Of a stretch of DNA of 64,000 nt, positions 9,545 through 18,687 are shown piece by piece. Location of the stretch: contig NZ_JBBOCJ010000001.1 in the NCBI RefSeq assembly GCF_038002345.1, forward strand, positions 7,600,795 to 7,664,794, in the 5' to 3' direction. The stretch comes from Paenibacillus sp. FSL M7-0420. GTDB lineage: Bacteria > Bacillota > Bacilli > Paenibacillales > Paenibacillaceae. The translations under genes were made by a program, and so were the position numbers. Positions within the stretch are counted from its first letter, which is position 1. The number at the start of each line of letters is the position of its first letter. The notes beneath the pieces are model-generated. The model did no database searches, was not told the origin of the DNA, and saw only the letters and a program-made list of their open reading frames with translations.

Positions 9545-12500
9545 ATGCGAATTCAGAGAATCACAGGAAAATTGCTCATTGCAGTTATGGTATGGATGTC
9601 CGCATCATTGCCCGCAGCACAGATCAGCTCCGCCGAAATGCCGCCTGCACAGGCGGTTGTGGAAGAACATGTAAATAACAGTACTGTCACAGAGGATACC
9701 TACCAGCCGTCTCCGCTGCTCTGGCAGATAGGCGAGCAGGATAACAGCTCCGCAGAATTTACAGTATATCAGGATGTGTACAGTGAGAATATTACCCTCC
9801 CCGTAAATCCCCTGAACTGGAATACAATCTCCCGCGGCATGAAGCTGGACCGCAACGCGGCGATGGAGCTAAGCTTCAATCTAACGGAAGTCCCCCTCTA
9901 TGGTGTAGAGTTCAGCTTCAAGGTACTGGATGCAAGCACCGCTATTCCGCAGCTCGCCGTATTCACCAATGGCAGCTTCAGCGGGCTGATTCAGATTACC
10001 GGGCTGAATGACGGAGAGACCCCCCTTACGAACACATGGATAGAAACCTATAGACTCTACATTCCCTCAGAGCAGCTGAAGACCGGCAGCAATGAGCTGA
10101 AGCTGACCGTGGACCGCGGGCTATACGCTGATCCGCAGTCGCCAGGATATGACGGTGACAAGTATCTGTGGTTCGAATGGGATTATCTCAGGCTGGCGGC
10201 GCTGGAAGAGCGGGCCACAGAGCCTATCCATGGCAGGTATGTCCATCTGGGCAGCACGATTGCCGCCTCGACCTTCCGCTACGACGAGCATGCGATCCGC
10301 CATCTGGCCCCGATGTCCAAGTGGCTGGGCATTGCCTACAGCGGCAACTGGATGCGCACCTCCTTCTGGTCCGATACCAGCGCAGGCTGGGACCCGCAGG
10401 GCCGCAAGTACCTGGAGACGCTGCGCGACCTCAATCTTGCGCCAATGGTTAATATCATCGGCGGCAACTGGAAGACTAACAGCGAGCTGGCGGCAGGGAC
10501 GATCAGCTCTGCGCTGAGGAGCTATTACAGCGGCTTTGTCAGCAAATTCGGTGATCTGTACCAGTATGCCGAGACGGGGAATGAGCCGGGATTGTTCGGC
10601 TGGGCACAGAAGGCGGTGCTGGCGCTTCATGAAATGATGGACGAGGAGAGGCAGACGAACAGCCAGCCTTACCTGAAAATTGTTGCTCCCGGCTGGGCCT
10701 ACTGGCCGTATAACGGCACCCCTGACGGCTGGGAACGGGATGCTGCCCAGCGTGCGCCGATTGAAGCGCTGTCGGATGTGACCAACGGACACAGCTATGG
10801 CGGGACCGGCGTCCAGCCTTTGCCGGGCGGAAGCCTGTATGAGAATCTGCGGGTGTACAGTGATTCAGAGGAAGGCTTCGGCAAAGAGATGGCCATGAGC
10901 GAGACCGGAAGCAATGACAATCATTCCGATAATACGAAATACGGGACGTATGCTTACAGGTTCGCTTCTGCTTTTGACCGGGAGCTGCGGGGGAATATCG
11001 GGTATGCCGACCATATTATGCAGCATGCCGCCTTCTTCAATGACGGGACGGAGTTTGGCCTGTTCGATTCAGCGATCAACTGGAACACACACCGCTATGA
11101 GGATACAGCAGCGGTACCGGCTAATATAAATGAATCCGGGGAGACCCGGCTGAAGACGTTCCGCAGATTGGCCGCCGCTTACGCCACCCATGGAAGTCCG
11201 CTGGACTACGAGGTGCTGAATGCAGCTGAACTGACCGGGCTGAAGGCGTATTTCCGCGCAGTGGATACCTCGGCGCTGGGGACTACAGCCATCGGGGCTT
11301 CGTCCGATAAAATCCTGCTGAACTTCGTCAACTTTGAGACGTCGCTGGTAACGATGCAGGTGAAGGTTAAGATGCCGTCCAGCGGAGCGTATGCCGGGGA
11401 ACGGTTCGGTCCAGGGGAGACGTACGCCGCCGCCTACTCCAGAGTGGAGCTTGCGGCAGATCCGTACATTACACTTACGGTCCAGCTCGGTGCCGGGGAG
11501 ACGGTCCAGTATATTCTGGATGAACAGGAGACCGCCGCGCCATCCGCACCGGGAAGTCCATCAGCAGCAGCCGTAAGCCATGAGCAAATCCGGCTGACCT
11601 GGACGGCTTCCACAGACAACGCTGCTGTCGTCAGCTATAACGTCTACCGTGACGGCGGAGCGGCTCCGGTGATCAATATTCCGGGACGGCTGACCTTCTG
11701 GAGTGACTATACCGTAGCGCCCCAGACCACTTACAGCTACACGGTGCAGGCCGTGGATGACTCCGGCAATGCATCGCCTCTTAGCGCAGCCGTATCAGCG
11801 ACTACACCGGTCATGCCGATTACACCGCATGCCGCAGGAGATCCGGCCAAGTTCGAGGCTGAAGCTACCGCCTTTGCCCTGCCGCTGAAGACCGGCAATA
11901 ACAGCAGCGCCTCGGGCGGTAAGGTCGTGGAGCAGACGCATAGCGGAGGCTTAACGATCCAAGGCTTCCATTCCGTGAACGGAGGCAGCTATACCTTAAC
12001 AATTGTATACGCTTCCAATGAGGAATCGAAGAAAAACATTCTCGTGAACGGCGTGAAGCAGTCCACAGTAACCCTGCCTTCTACGGGAAGCTGGACCGCG
12101 AATCTGACCGCACGGCAGTATGGGATTACCCTCCAGCCGGGCTATAACATGATCAGCTTCACCTCCGCCGGGAAAGGGGCAAATCTCGATTATTTCAAGC
12201 TGGAGGAAGGGCTGTATGTTCCGCTCTCCCACTGGTATCCGGCCGCACATGATCATCCTTACATTGACTATGCCGGATTCACCCCTGCACCCAATGGAGT
12301 CTCCCATGTGACCTATGAGGAGGATGCCACAGCCGCCTTCAGCTTCAATGGCATTGGCGTCCGCTGGAGATCGGATATCAAGAGCGATATGGGCAGTGCG
12401 GATGTCTACGTCGATGGCGAGTATAAGGAGACTATAGTCATTCCGCAGGCAGGGCTGGAGGGCGATCATAAAATTGTCTACGAGCTTACGGGACTGGATT

Positions 12501-13012
12501 ACGGGCTGCACCGGATAGAGATTGTAGGCAACGGCGGAAAGGTGATGGTCAGCGGACTGGAGTATGAGAGCTACGAGTCTGTACTGCCCGCACCGGGACC
12601 GGATCTGACGGTGACGGATATCGGCTGGCATATCGTGAACAGCGACGGCAGCCCTTCCGCGCACAGCACACCGCAGCTGGGCGACTCCCTGATCTTCTGG
12701 GCCAAAGTGAAGAATATCGGCGTCCGCCCTACACCGCTGAATGCCTCGACCGGACTCGGACAGATTACCGGCGGCGCCTTCTCGGTCAACGGCGGGGTGG
12801 TCTCGTGGACGGACACGAATACCAGTGTGATTCAGCCGGGTGAGGAGATTACCTTGACGGCTAATGCCAGTGCGCAGGGAACCCCCCGGTGGACGGTGCC
12901 GACGATCGGCGAGTTTACGGTCAGCTTTTTTGTGAATGATATCTGGCGGTATGCGGAGATGAACAAGGAGAATAACAAACGGGGACAGACGCTGGAGATC
13001 AGCCTGCCCTGA
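9545..13012 (+). CDS. Secreted modular glycosidase-like protein (clan GH-A-like, FN3, CBM, CARDB-like)
   Basis: The start is the ATG at 9545, after GAGAGGG; a signal peptide ends near 'AAQISSAEM'. The N-terminal 200 residues are a beta domain. A TIM-barrel-like region follows (about 230-560), with 'ETGNEPGLFGW' (Glu near 346) and 'AMSETGSND' (Glu near 452) as possible acid/base and nucleophile, as in clan GH-A. After a short beta domain come a fibronectin type III module (about 660-755), a CBM6/35-like beta-sandwich (about 765-890), another beta-sandwich (895-1015) and a CARDB-like C-terminal domain (1018-1155). I cannot assign a GH family or substrate. It probably cuts an extracellular polysaccharide feeding the importer upstream. 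Confidence 0.75.
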   Translation: MRIQRITGKLLIAVMVWMSASLPAAQISSAEMPPAQAVVEEHVNNSTVTEDTYQPSPLLWQIGEQDNSSAEFTVYQDVYSENITLPVNPLNWNTISRGMKLDRNAAMELSFNLTEVPLYGVEFSFKVLDASTAIPQLAVFTNGSFSGLIQITGLNDGETPLTNTWIETYRLYIPSEQLKTGSNELKLTVDRGLYADPQSPGYDGDKYLWFEWDYLRLAALEERATEPIHGRYVHLGSTIAASTFRYDEHAIRHLAPMSKWLGIAYSGNWMRTSFWSDTSAGWDPQGRKYLETLRDLNLAPMVNIIGGNWKTNSELAAGTISSALRSYYSGFVSKFGDLYQYAETGNEPGLFGWAQKAVLALHEMMDEERQTNSQPYLKIVAPGWAYWPYNGTPDGWERDAAQRAPIEALSDVTNGHSYGGTGVQPLPGGSLYENLRVYSDSEEGFGKEMAMSETGSNDNHSDNTKYGTYAYRFASAFDRELRGNIGYADHIMQHAAFFNDGTEFGLFDSAINWNTHRYEDTAAVPANINESGETRLKTFRRLAAAYATHGSPLDYEVLNAAELTGLKAYFRAVDTSALGTTAIGASSDKILLNFVNFETSLVTMQVKVKMPSSGAYAGERFGPGETYAAAYSRVELAADPYITLTVQLGAGETVQYILDEQETAAPSAPGSPSAAAVSHEQIRLTWTASTDNAAVVSYNVYRDGGAAPVINIPGRLTFWSDYTVAPQTTYSYTVQAVDDSGNASPLSAAVSATTPVMPITPHAAGDPAKFEAEATAFALPLKTGNNSSASGGKVVEQTHSGGLTIQGFHSVNGGSYTLTIVYASNEESKKNILVNGVKQSTVTLPSTGSWTANLTARQYGITLQPGYNMISFTSAGKGANLDYFKLEEGLYVPLSHWYPAAHDHPYIDYAGFTPAPNGVSHVTYEEDATAAFSFNGIGVRWRSDIKSDMGSADVYVDGEYKETIVIPQAGLEGDHKIVYELTGLDYGLHRIEIVGNGGKVMVSGLEYESYESVLPAPGPDLTVTDIGWHIVNSDGSPSAHSTPQLGDSLIFWAKVKNIGVRPTPLNASTGLGQITGGAFSVNGGVVSWTDTNTSVIQPGEEITLTANASAQGTPRWTVPTIGEFTVSFFVNDIWRYAEMNKENNKRGQTLEISLP

Positions 13013-13051
13013 CGGGCTAATCAGCCGCCGGGCATTCCACGCAGGCAATTT

Positions 13052-13093
13052 GTAGAATATTGAACTTATATTATAGCTGGCTGTATGTAGAGC
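13052..13093 (+). promoter_or_regulatory. Conserved upstream motif, second copy
   Basis: GTAGAATATTGAACTTATAT continues as TATAGCTGGC and mirrors the motif at 5763. It lies 55-95 bases before the GH3 gene, in the only sizeable gap inside the locus, which suggests a second, co-regulated transcription start. Confidence 0.5.
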
Positions 13094-13147
13094 AGCTTCG
13101 CGATCCGGTACACTGAACTGGAAGAGAACCTGCCGGGAGGAGTAGGA

Positions 13148-14878
13148 ATGATGCAGAAGCCGTTAAGCAAGGAAGAACAGGAGTGGGTGGAGGATACGCT
13201 TGAAGCAATGAGCCTCCGTGAGCTGATCGGGCAGACGATGCAGGACCATGCAGGCAGACTGCCGTTCAAGGGAGATGATGAAGCGGGTCTCCGCAGGTAT
13301 CTGGAGCAGTATCCGGTGGGCAGCTTCTTCATCGGCGGGGAGGTTATTCAGAAGGCCGCAGGCAAAGCGGAGGATTACCGGGACTGGGCGGGGATGCTGC
13401 AGGGCATCAGCAGGTTCCCTCTGCTGTTCTCCGGTGATCTGGAATTCGGGGCAGGCTCGGCCGTGAGAAGTCTCACGGCCTTCCCGCCGCTCCTTGCGCT
13501 TGCCGCCGCCGACGATGAAGACCTGGCTTACGAATACGGCAAATATACCGCGCTGGAAGGGCGGGCCGCCGGGTTCACCTGGGCGCTGGCCCCGGGCACC
13601 GACCTGCTGCTGAACTGGATGAATCCCGTTATTACGACCCGTTGTCTCGGCGATGAGGCCGGGCGGGCGGCGCGTTTGGCCGCCGCTGTCATGCGGGGCA
13701 TGCAGGAGCACGGCCTTGCGGCCTGTGCCAAGCATTTTCCCGGTGACGGGGTCGATTACAGGGATCAGCATATCATTACCACTATTAATAGTCTGTCCGA
13801 GGAGGAGTGGTTCGCCACTTACGGGCAGGTGGCCGGGGAGATGATCAGCCAGGGGGTCATGTCCTATATGACCGGACATATTGCCCTTCCCTGGATCGAA
13901 GACGGGGCAGGCGGCGCTGGATCGAAGCCGGTCCCGGCAACCGTCTCGGAGCGGATTACAACAGGGCTGCTGCGGGAGCGGCTGGGCTTCGATGGAGTAG
14001 TGTTGTCGGATGCGCTTGATATGGGCGGATTTTTATCCTGGGGAGACTATACGCAGCGCATCATAGACTGCTTCAATTGCGGTACGGATGTGCTGCTCTG
14101 GCCGGGGGTGCGGTACTTCGCGGTGATGGAGCAGGCGGTGGAGGACGGACGCGTCAGCCGGGAACGGCTGAAGGCCAGCGTCCGGCGGATTCTGGAGCTG
14201 AAGGCGCGGCTTGGCGTGCATGCTGCCCGTGCCGGGGGAGCGGATGGTAGGGCACTGCCGCTGCTGGACGACAAGCTGCCGCCCGGGCTGGACCGGCAGG
14301 TCAGACAATTCAGCCGCGAGCTGGCCGGGCGCTGCATTACCCTGGTCCGCAACCGCACCGGCCAGCTGCCGCTGAACCCGCAGGAGGTCCGCCGGGTGCT
14401 GGTCATCATGATGAACAAGGTGACGGAGGGGCGCAGATATGAGCGGATGAATCTTTTTGTGGAGCAGCTTAAGGCTAGAGGACTTGCGGTCGATATTCTG
14501 GATGAATTCGAGCCGCTGACGACACTGCGGCAATGGGAGCTGTCCGGGGTCCGCTGGGATGCCGCCTTCGCCCCCTATTTCCTTCCGCTGCACGGAATGA
14601 TGAATACCGCCCGTCCGGTGGGTGAAGCGGCCAAAGCCATCTGGGCCATGCAGCAGGCGGAGACAGTCCGGCCGATCGGTATTTCGTTCGCTACGCCGTA
14701 TCTGCTGCAGGACATTCCCTTTTTAGATACCCTGGTGAATGCGTACTCTCTGCATGAAGATACGGTAGAGCTGACGGTTAAGGCGCTGTTCGGAGAGATT
14801 CCGTTCCAGGGAAGCTCTCCGGTGAAGGCGGAGATTCAAGCGGGCGATTACGGTTCAGGGAGGCTTCAGATGTCTTGA
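13148..14878 (+). CDS. Glycoside hydrolase family 3 protein
   Basis: The 576-residue protein lacks a signal peptide and is likely cytoplasmic. An N-terminal GH3 barrel spans about residues 15-340. The motif 'KHFPGDG' near 194 binds substrate in this family, and 'VVLSDALDM' holds the nucleophile Asp near 288. The rest resembles the C-terminal alpha/beta domain of NagZ-like or beta-glucosidase-like members. The NagZ-type His/Asp dyad lies in the loop after KHFPGDG, where 'DYRDQH' is present, so beta-N-acetylhexosaminidase activity is possible. In this operon it more likely trims imported oligosaccharides. The start follows GGGAGGAG. It overlaps the next gene by TTGA. Confidence 0.85.
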   Translation: MMQKPLSKEEQEWVEDTLEAMSLRELIGQTMQDHAGRLPFKGDDEAGLRRYLEQYPVGSFFIGGEVIQKAAGKAEDYRDWAGMLQGISRFPLLFSGDLEFGAGSAVRSLTAFPPLLALAAADDEDLAYEYGKYTALEGRAAGFTWALAPGTDLLLNWMNPVITTRCLGDEAGRAARLAAAVMRGMQEHGLAACAKHFPGDGVDYRDQHIITTINSLSEEEWFATYGQVAGEMISQGVMSYMTGHIALPWIEDGAGGAGSKPVPATVSERITTGLLRERLGFDGVVLSDALDMGGFLSWGDYTQRIIDCFNCGTDVLLWPGVRYFAVMEQAVEDGRVSRERLKASVRRILELKARLGVHAARAGGADGRALPLLDDKLPPGLDRQVRQFSRELAGRCITLVRNRTGQLPLNPQEVRRVLVIMMNKVTEGRRYERMNLFVEQLKARGLAVDILDEFEPLTTLRQWELSGVRWDAAFAPYFLPLHGMMNTARPVGEAAKAIWAMQQAETVRPIGISFATPYLLQDIPFLDTLVNAYSLHEDTVELTVKALFGEIPFQGSSPVKAEIQAGDYGSGRLQMS

Positions 14879-16023
14879 CTACGAAGCGGGAGTTAGCGAA
14901 CAGGCAGGCATTAGAGCAGAAGCTGGAGCGAATCTGGCAATACATGCGCTCCGAACGGCACCAGGGCGATTGGGCAATGGATATAGATCATTGGGACTGG
15001 GTGCCCGGCGTGGGTGTCATATCATTGTTGGAGTACGGTACAGTTGCTGGTAAGGATGAGGTGATTAATTATCTGCTGCAATGGGTTGGGCGGAATAAGC
15101 AGCAGGCCGAGGGGGTTCGGGTTATTAATTCCCTGGCTCCCTACGCGCTCTTTCCTGAGCTGTACCGGCTGACCCGGGACCCTTGGTTGCTCAGCCGGGC
15201 GCAGGAGGTTGCCGCATGGATGCTGGAGACTGCCCCCCGGACCCGGGAAGGGGCACTGGAGCATACGGTGACAGAGGCGGTGAAATTCCCGGAACAGGTA
15301 TGGGCCGATACGGTGTACATGGCTGTGCTGTTCCTGGCCCGGCTTGCCGGCCTGACCGGAGACCGGGAGCTTGCCGCCGCTGCCGTGCAGCAGACGCTGC
15401 TGCACCTCCGGCTGCTCCAGGACCCGGCGACGGGGCTGTTGTTCCATGGCTGGAACAGCCGGGCAGGCAGCCATATGTCGGCAGCCCGCTGGGCCCGGGC
15501 CAATGCCTGGGTGGCACTTGCCGTCCCGGAGATTGTGGCCCTGACGGCAAGCCTGACTGCCGTTCCGCAGGAGCTATACAGCCGGTACCGCAGGCTTGCT
15601 TCTGCCCTGCGGCAGGCTCAGGGGGCCAGCCGCTTGTGGCATACGGTGCTCGATCAGCCGGATTATTATGAGGAGACCTCGGCCAGCGCCGGGATTGCCT
15701 GCGGCTTCCTGAAGGCGGTGAAAAGCGGACTGCTGGAGGATGCCTATCTGGAGAGCGCGGAGGCGGCACTTGCGGGGATTCTTCCGCTCATCCGTGAAGA
15801 CGGTGAGGTGCAGGGGGTCTCGGGAGGCACCCCGGTCATGCCGTCGATAGCAGCCTATAACACCATTGAGAGATACCCGGCACTGTATGGGCAAGGGCTG
15901 GTGATGCAGCTGCTGACAGAGGCTCTGGATCTGGGGCAGATGCATCAGGAACAATCTGAGCAATCGGAGGAGACGGGTTCATTAGATGATGAAGGAAGGC
16001 AGGAGGATGACCGTGAAGGATAA
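14875..16023 (+). CDS. Glycoside hydrolase family 88/105, unsaturated uronyl hydrolase (YteR-like)
   Basis: The 382-residue protein has the alpha/alpha-barrel pattern of GH105. The segment 'QVWADTVYMAVLFLARL' places Asp145 where YteR has its catalytic Asp143. These enzymes remove the unsaturated uronic acid left by a polysaccharide lyase, inside the cell. So the locus is expected to handle lyase products, perhaps pectin-like or another uronic-acid polymer. It starts at TTG 14875, preceded by CAGGGAGG, inside the stop of the GH3 gene (TTGA). Its acidic tail overlaps the next gene. Confidence 0.85.
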   Translation: MTTKRELANRQALEQKLERIWQYMRSERHQGDWAMDIDHWDWVPGVGVISLLEYGTVAGKDEVINYLLQWVGRNKQQAEGVRVINSLAPYALFPELYRLTRDPWLLSRAQEVAAWMLETAPRTREGALEHTVTEAVKFPEQVWADTVYMAVLFLARLAGLTGDRELAAAAVQQTLLHLRLLQDPATGLLFHGWNSRAGSHMSAARWARANAWVALAVPEIVALTASLTAVPQELYSRYRRLASALRQAQGASRLWHTVLDQPDYYEETSASAGIACGFLKAVKSGLLEDAYLESAEAALAGILPLIREDGEVQGVSGGTPVMPSIAAYNTIERYPALYGQGLVMQLLTEALDLGQMHQEQSEQSEETGSLDDEGRQEDDREG

Positions 16024-18022
16024 CGCAGAAGCTGCGGGTGGAGGGCTGGATCAGCGGCAACGGCTAATTGATAAGATGACCGGGCTGGAATCCCGCTATG
16101 ACGCTGCCATTTGCATGCTGCGCTCCCCGTTCAGCAGTCCGGGGTATCATACGACGCTGAAGCAGGCGGAGTTCATCCACTCCACCAGAGACTCGCTCAG
16201 CTATGCGCTTGGGCTGCTTGACACGGGGCTGACCGGGTATGAACAGCGGGCCTTCGATATCATCCGGCAGGTCATCTCCTTGCAGGATACCGACCCGGCA
16301 AGTGATACCTTCGGCATCTGGTCCTGGTTCTATGAGGAGCCGCTGGACCAGATGGCTCCACCGGACTGGAACTGGGCTGATTTCTGCGGCAGCCGTCTGG
16401 TGCAGGCCATCTCGCGCCACGGACACCACTTCCCGGATGATCTGCGGGAAGCGGCAGTCTTGTCCATAGAGTGTGCCTGCGAAGCCATTATCCGGCGGAA
16501 TGTCGGACCGGATTATACCAATATTGCGATTATTGGCGCGTTCGTGACCCGAATTGCCGGGGAGCTGCTGGGGCGGAAGGATTATGCGGACTATGGTCTG
16601 GAGCGGCTCAGGAGGCTGCATGCCCATACCCTGAAGCATGGGGCTTTTCAGGAATATAACAGCCCGGTCTACACCTACATTGCCATTCTGGAGCTGTCGA
16701 AGCTGCAGTCCGAGACCTCGGACTGCAGGGTTAAGGCATGGACCGGGGAGCTGCTGGATCTGACCTGGAGAACCGTGTCAGGGTATTATCACCCCGCCAC
16801 GGCTCAGTGGTCCGGCCCGCATTCCCGCTGTTACGGAGTGCTGCTGGAGGACCAGAGCAACGCGTTTCTGCAACTGGCGACAGGAGGAGCCGTGATGTTC
16901 TTCCCATGGGAGGAGCTGCCCTACGAAGAGGAATGGTATATGAGCGGCATTCATTGTCCCCCTGCCTATTTGGAGGGCTTCAAGGTTCCTGAGACGAAGG
17001 AGGTAAGGCAACGCTTGGAAGGGGAGGGGGAAGGGCAGGAGCAGGAATGGGAGCAAGAGCAAGGGCAGGGTCAGGAGCGGGACCAGGTACTAGAGCGAGT
17101 GCGGGGGCAAGAGCAGGGTCAGGGTCGTGACGGCAGGTGGGCGGTCACTTATATGACTCCGCAGTGGAGCATGGGCTCCTTCACCCATAGTGACCTGTGG
17201 AACCAGAGACGGCCGCTGCTGGTCTATGCGGATAATCACGGCCAGCCTGCCTACATCCGGCTCCGCTGCATGCATGACGGCTATGACTACTGCTCCGCAC
17301 GCTTCCAATCGATGCAGGAAGTAGGCCATGTGCTGTTCGGGATCGATTTCATAACGGATGGCGGGGATACTCATCCGAATCTTGACCGGACCGGCGGTGT
17401 GATTGCGGCTTCGGACCTGCGGCTGCGGCTGGAGGTTGGCGGCGCTCTGGAGGGAGTTACAGCCGCATTAACAGAAGAAGGTACGGTTATCACCATTGCA
17501 GGGACGGAGTTTGGCCTGACAACCTGGTTCGCGGCATTCAGCGGGCCAGCGGATGCAGGCAACCGATTGGTGTGGGAACTTCATAAGGCAGACGGCCGGA
17601 TGAATATCGATATGATTCTCTACGCCGGTCCGCGCAGGATGCTGGACTTCACCTCCATGCAGCAGGCTGCGCTGGTGTTCTCTCTGGCGGCTGGGGAGGA
17701 GGGGAGATTGAACTCTGCCCCGCTTCTGGAGCTGACGGATGAGGGCGGCCTGCGGGTTATCAGTGGAAGCGAGCACGAAGGGGGCAGAGCGCAGGGAGTT
17801 GCAGGAGGGAAGGCGGCGGGAGCGAATAAAGTCAACGAATGGGATGAAGCGAATGAAGTGAATGAAGTGAATGAAGCAAATGAAGCAAATGAAGTGAATG
17901 AAGTGAATGAAGCAAATGAAGTGAATGCTGAGGAGGGAGATGGGGGGGCGAAAATCGTAAAAAGCGTAAAAAGCATGACAGGCGGGTTCGTACTTAATCT
18001 GCGGCCGGCTCCGGGAGAGTAG
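15986..18022 (+). CDS. Uncharacterised alpha-rich protein, probably polysaccharide-active
   Basis: I do not recognise the family. Residues 1-330 are helix-rich with Trp/Tyr-rich segments such as 'GIWSWFYEEP' and 'PPDWNWADFCGSR', suggestive of an alpha/alpha toroid; residues about 385-580 look like a beta domain. This two-part build is common in lyases and hydrolases of the heparinase type, but no catalytic motif is clear. Two low-complexity inserts break it: a Glu/Gln/Gly stretch at about 340-375 and an Asn-Glu-(Val/Ala) repeat at about 615-650. No signal peptide. The start is uncertain: GTG 16013 has the best site (AGGAGG at 16001-16006); ATG 15986, 15989 or 16007 are alternatives. It closes the operon. 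Confidence 0.6.
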   Translation: MMKEGRRMTVKDNAEAAGGGLDQRQRLIDKMTGLESRYDAAICMLRSPFSSPGYHTTLKQAEFIHSTRDSLSYALGLLDTGLTGYEQRAFDIIRQVISLQDTDPASDTFGIWSWFYEEPLDQMAPPDWNWADFCGSRLVQAISRHGHHFPDDLREAAVLSIECACEAIIRRNVGPDYTNIAIIGAFVTRIAGELLGRKDYADYGLERLRRLHAHTLKHGAFQEYNSPVYTYIAILELSKLQSETSDCRVKAWTGELLDLTWRTVSGYYHPATAQWSGPHSRCYGVLLEDQSNAFLQLATGGAVMFFPWEELPYEEEWYMSGIHCPPAYLEGFKVPETKEVRQRLEGEGEGQEQEWEQEQGQGQERDQVLERVRGQEQGQGRDGRWAVTYMTPQWSMGSFTHSDLWNQRRPLLVYADNHGQPAYIRLRCMHDGYDYCSARFQSMQEVGHVLFGIDFITDGGDTHPNLDRTGGVIAASDLRLRLEVGGALEGVTAALTEEGTVITIAGTEFGLTTWFAAFSGPADAGNRLVWELHKADGRMNIDMILYAGPRRMLDFTSMQQAALVFSLAAGEEGRLNSAPLLELTDEGGLRVISGSEHEGGRAQGVAGGKAAGANKVNEWDEANEVNEVNEANEANEVNEVNEANEVNAEEGDGGAKIVKSVKSMTGGFVLNLRPAPGE

Positions 18023-18039
18023 CTGATAACATCGGTCAA

Positions 18040-18460
18040 AGGCTGAATGTATGCGAAATACCGAATACAATGGGTGAGTGCGACGGCACATGAACCAAAT
18101 GTGTACTAAAAACCGAATACAATAGACCAGTACACTGCACTTGAACCAAATGTATGCGGAAATCCGAATACATTCGGTGATGCTGCGATGAGGGATGGGC
18201 CCCATGCTCCGCAGCCCGTAACATTGTATAGATCCTGCAAAAAATGCAGCAATATTGCCCATTAGAAGCGGCTTAGGCTGAAATCTTGCATGAAATGCAA
18301 CAATGCCAGCGCTAAGTAGCAATAAACACCGGAATTCCTGCAAATGATGCAACAATGTACCGTAGGCGGTAACATTTTTAGAGGAATCCTGCAAAATGTG
18401 CAACAATACGATCCATACAAGCGGTCGGGTAGATATAATACTCAGAATGGGCAAGAGATA
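18040..18460. repeat. Hairpin repeat array B, about 51-53 bp period
   Basis: Three units of the AATGTATGCG...CGAATACAATGG type start at 18045, 18098 and 18149. Four units of the CCTGCA-N-TGCAACAAT type start at 18234, 18285, 18337 and 18388 (spacings 51, 52, 51). Each core is a small palindrome, for example TTGCAT-GAA-ATGCAA at 18286. The block from about 18190 to 18460 is homologous to 31030-31310. The rest of the gap up to 18640 has one more degenerate core near 18501 and no supportable gene. Confidence 0.85.
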
Positions 18461-18638
18461 GGCGGAGCACCGCCAGGAAAGGAAGAAGCACTTCAGAACG
18501 AATGCGAAAACCGGTTACAAGGTGTGGCCAAAAAGGCATATGGGCTGGAGGTACGTCGCCAGAAAGCGATGAGGCACCAGCATCGAGCATCGTTCACCCG
18601 CAGGGTAATTTGATCCTATAACCTCATAGACAGCACAA

Positions 18639-18670
18639 GGAGCTGGCCCCGTAATGCGGGGACCAGCTCC
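18639..18670 (-). terminator. Possible terminator after hflX
   Basis: GGAGCTGG-CCCCG and CGGGG-A-CCAGCTCC form a strong stem with a 4-base loop, 17 bases after the hflX stop. The T-tract on the minus strand is poor (TTGTGCTG), so efficiency is uncertain. Confidence 0.5.
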
Positions 18671-18687
18671 TGTGACATCCAGCGATT

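Noticed and set aside
11996..13048. 350-codon antisense frame in the modular glycosidase-like gene
   Set aside because: Shadow of a strongly supported gene; no ribosome site.
17468..18454. 328-codon minus-strand frame over the end of the toroid-like gene and array B
   Set aside because: It runs through the Asn-Glu repeat and hairpin repeats; composition is Ile/His/Phe-rich without any domain.
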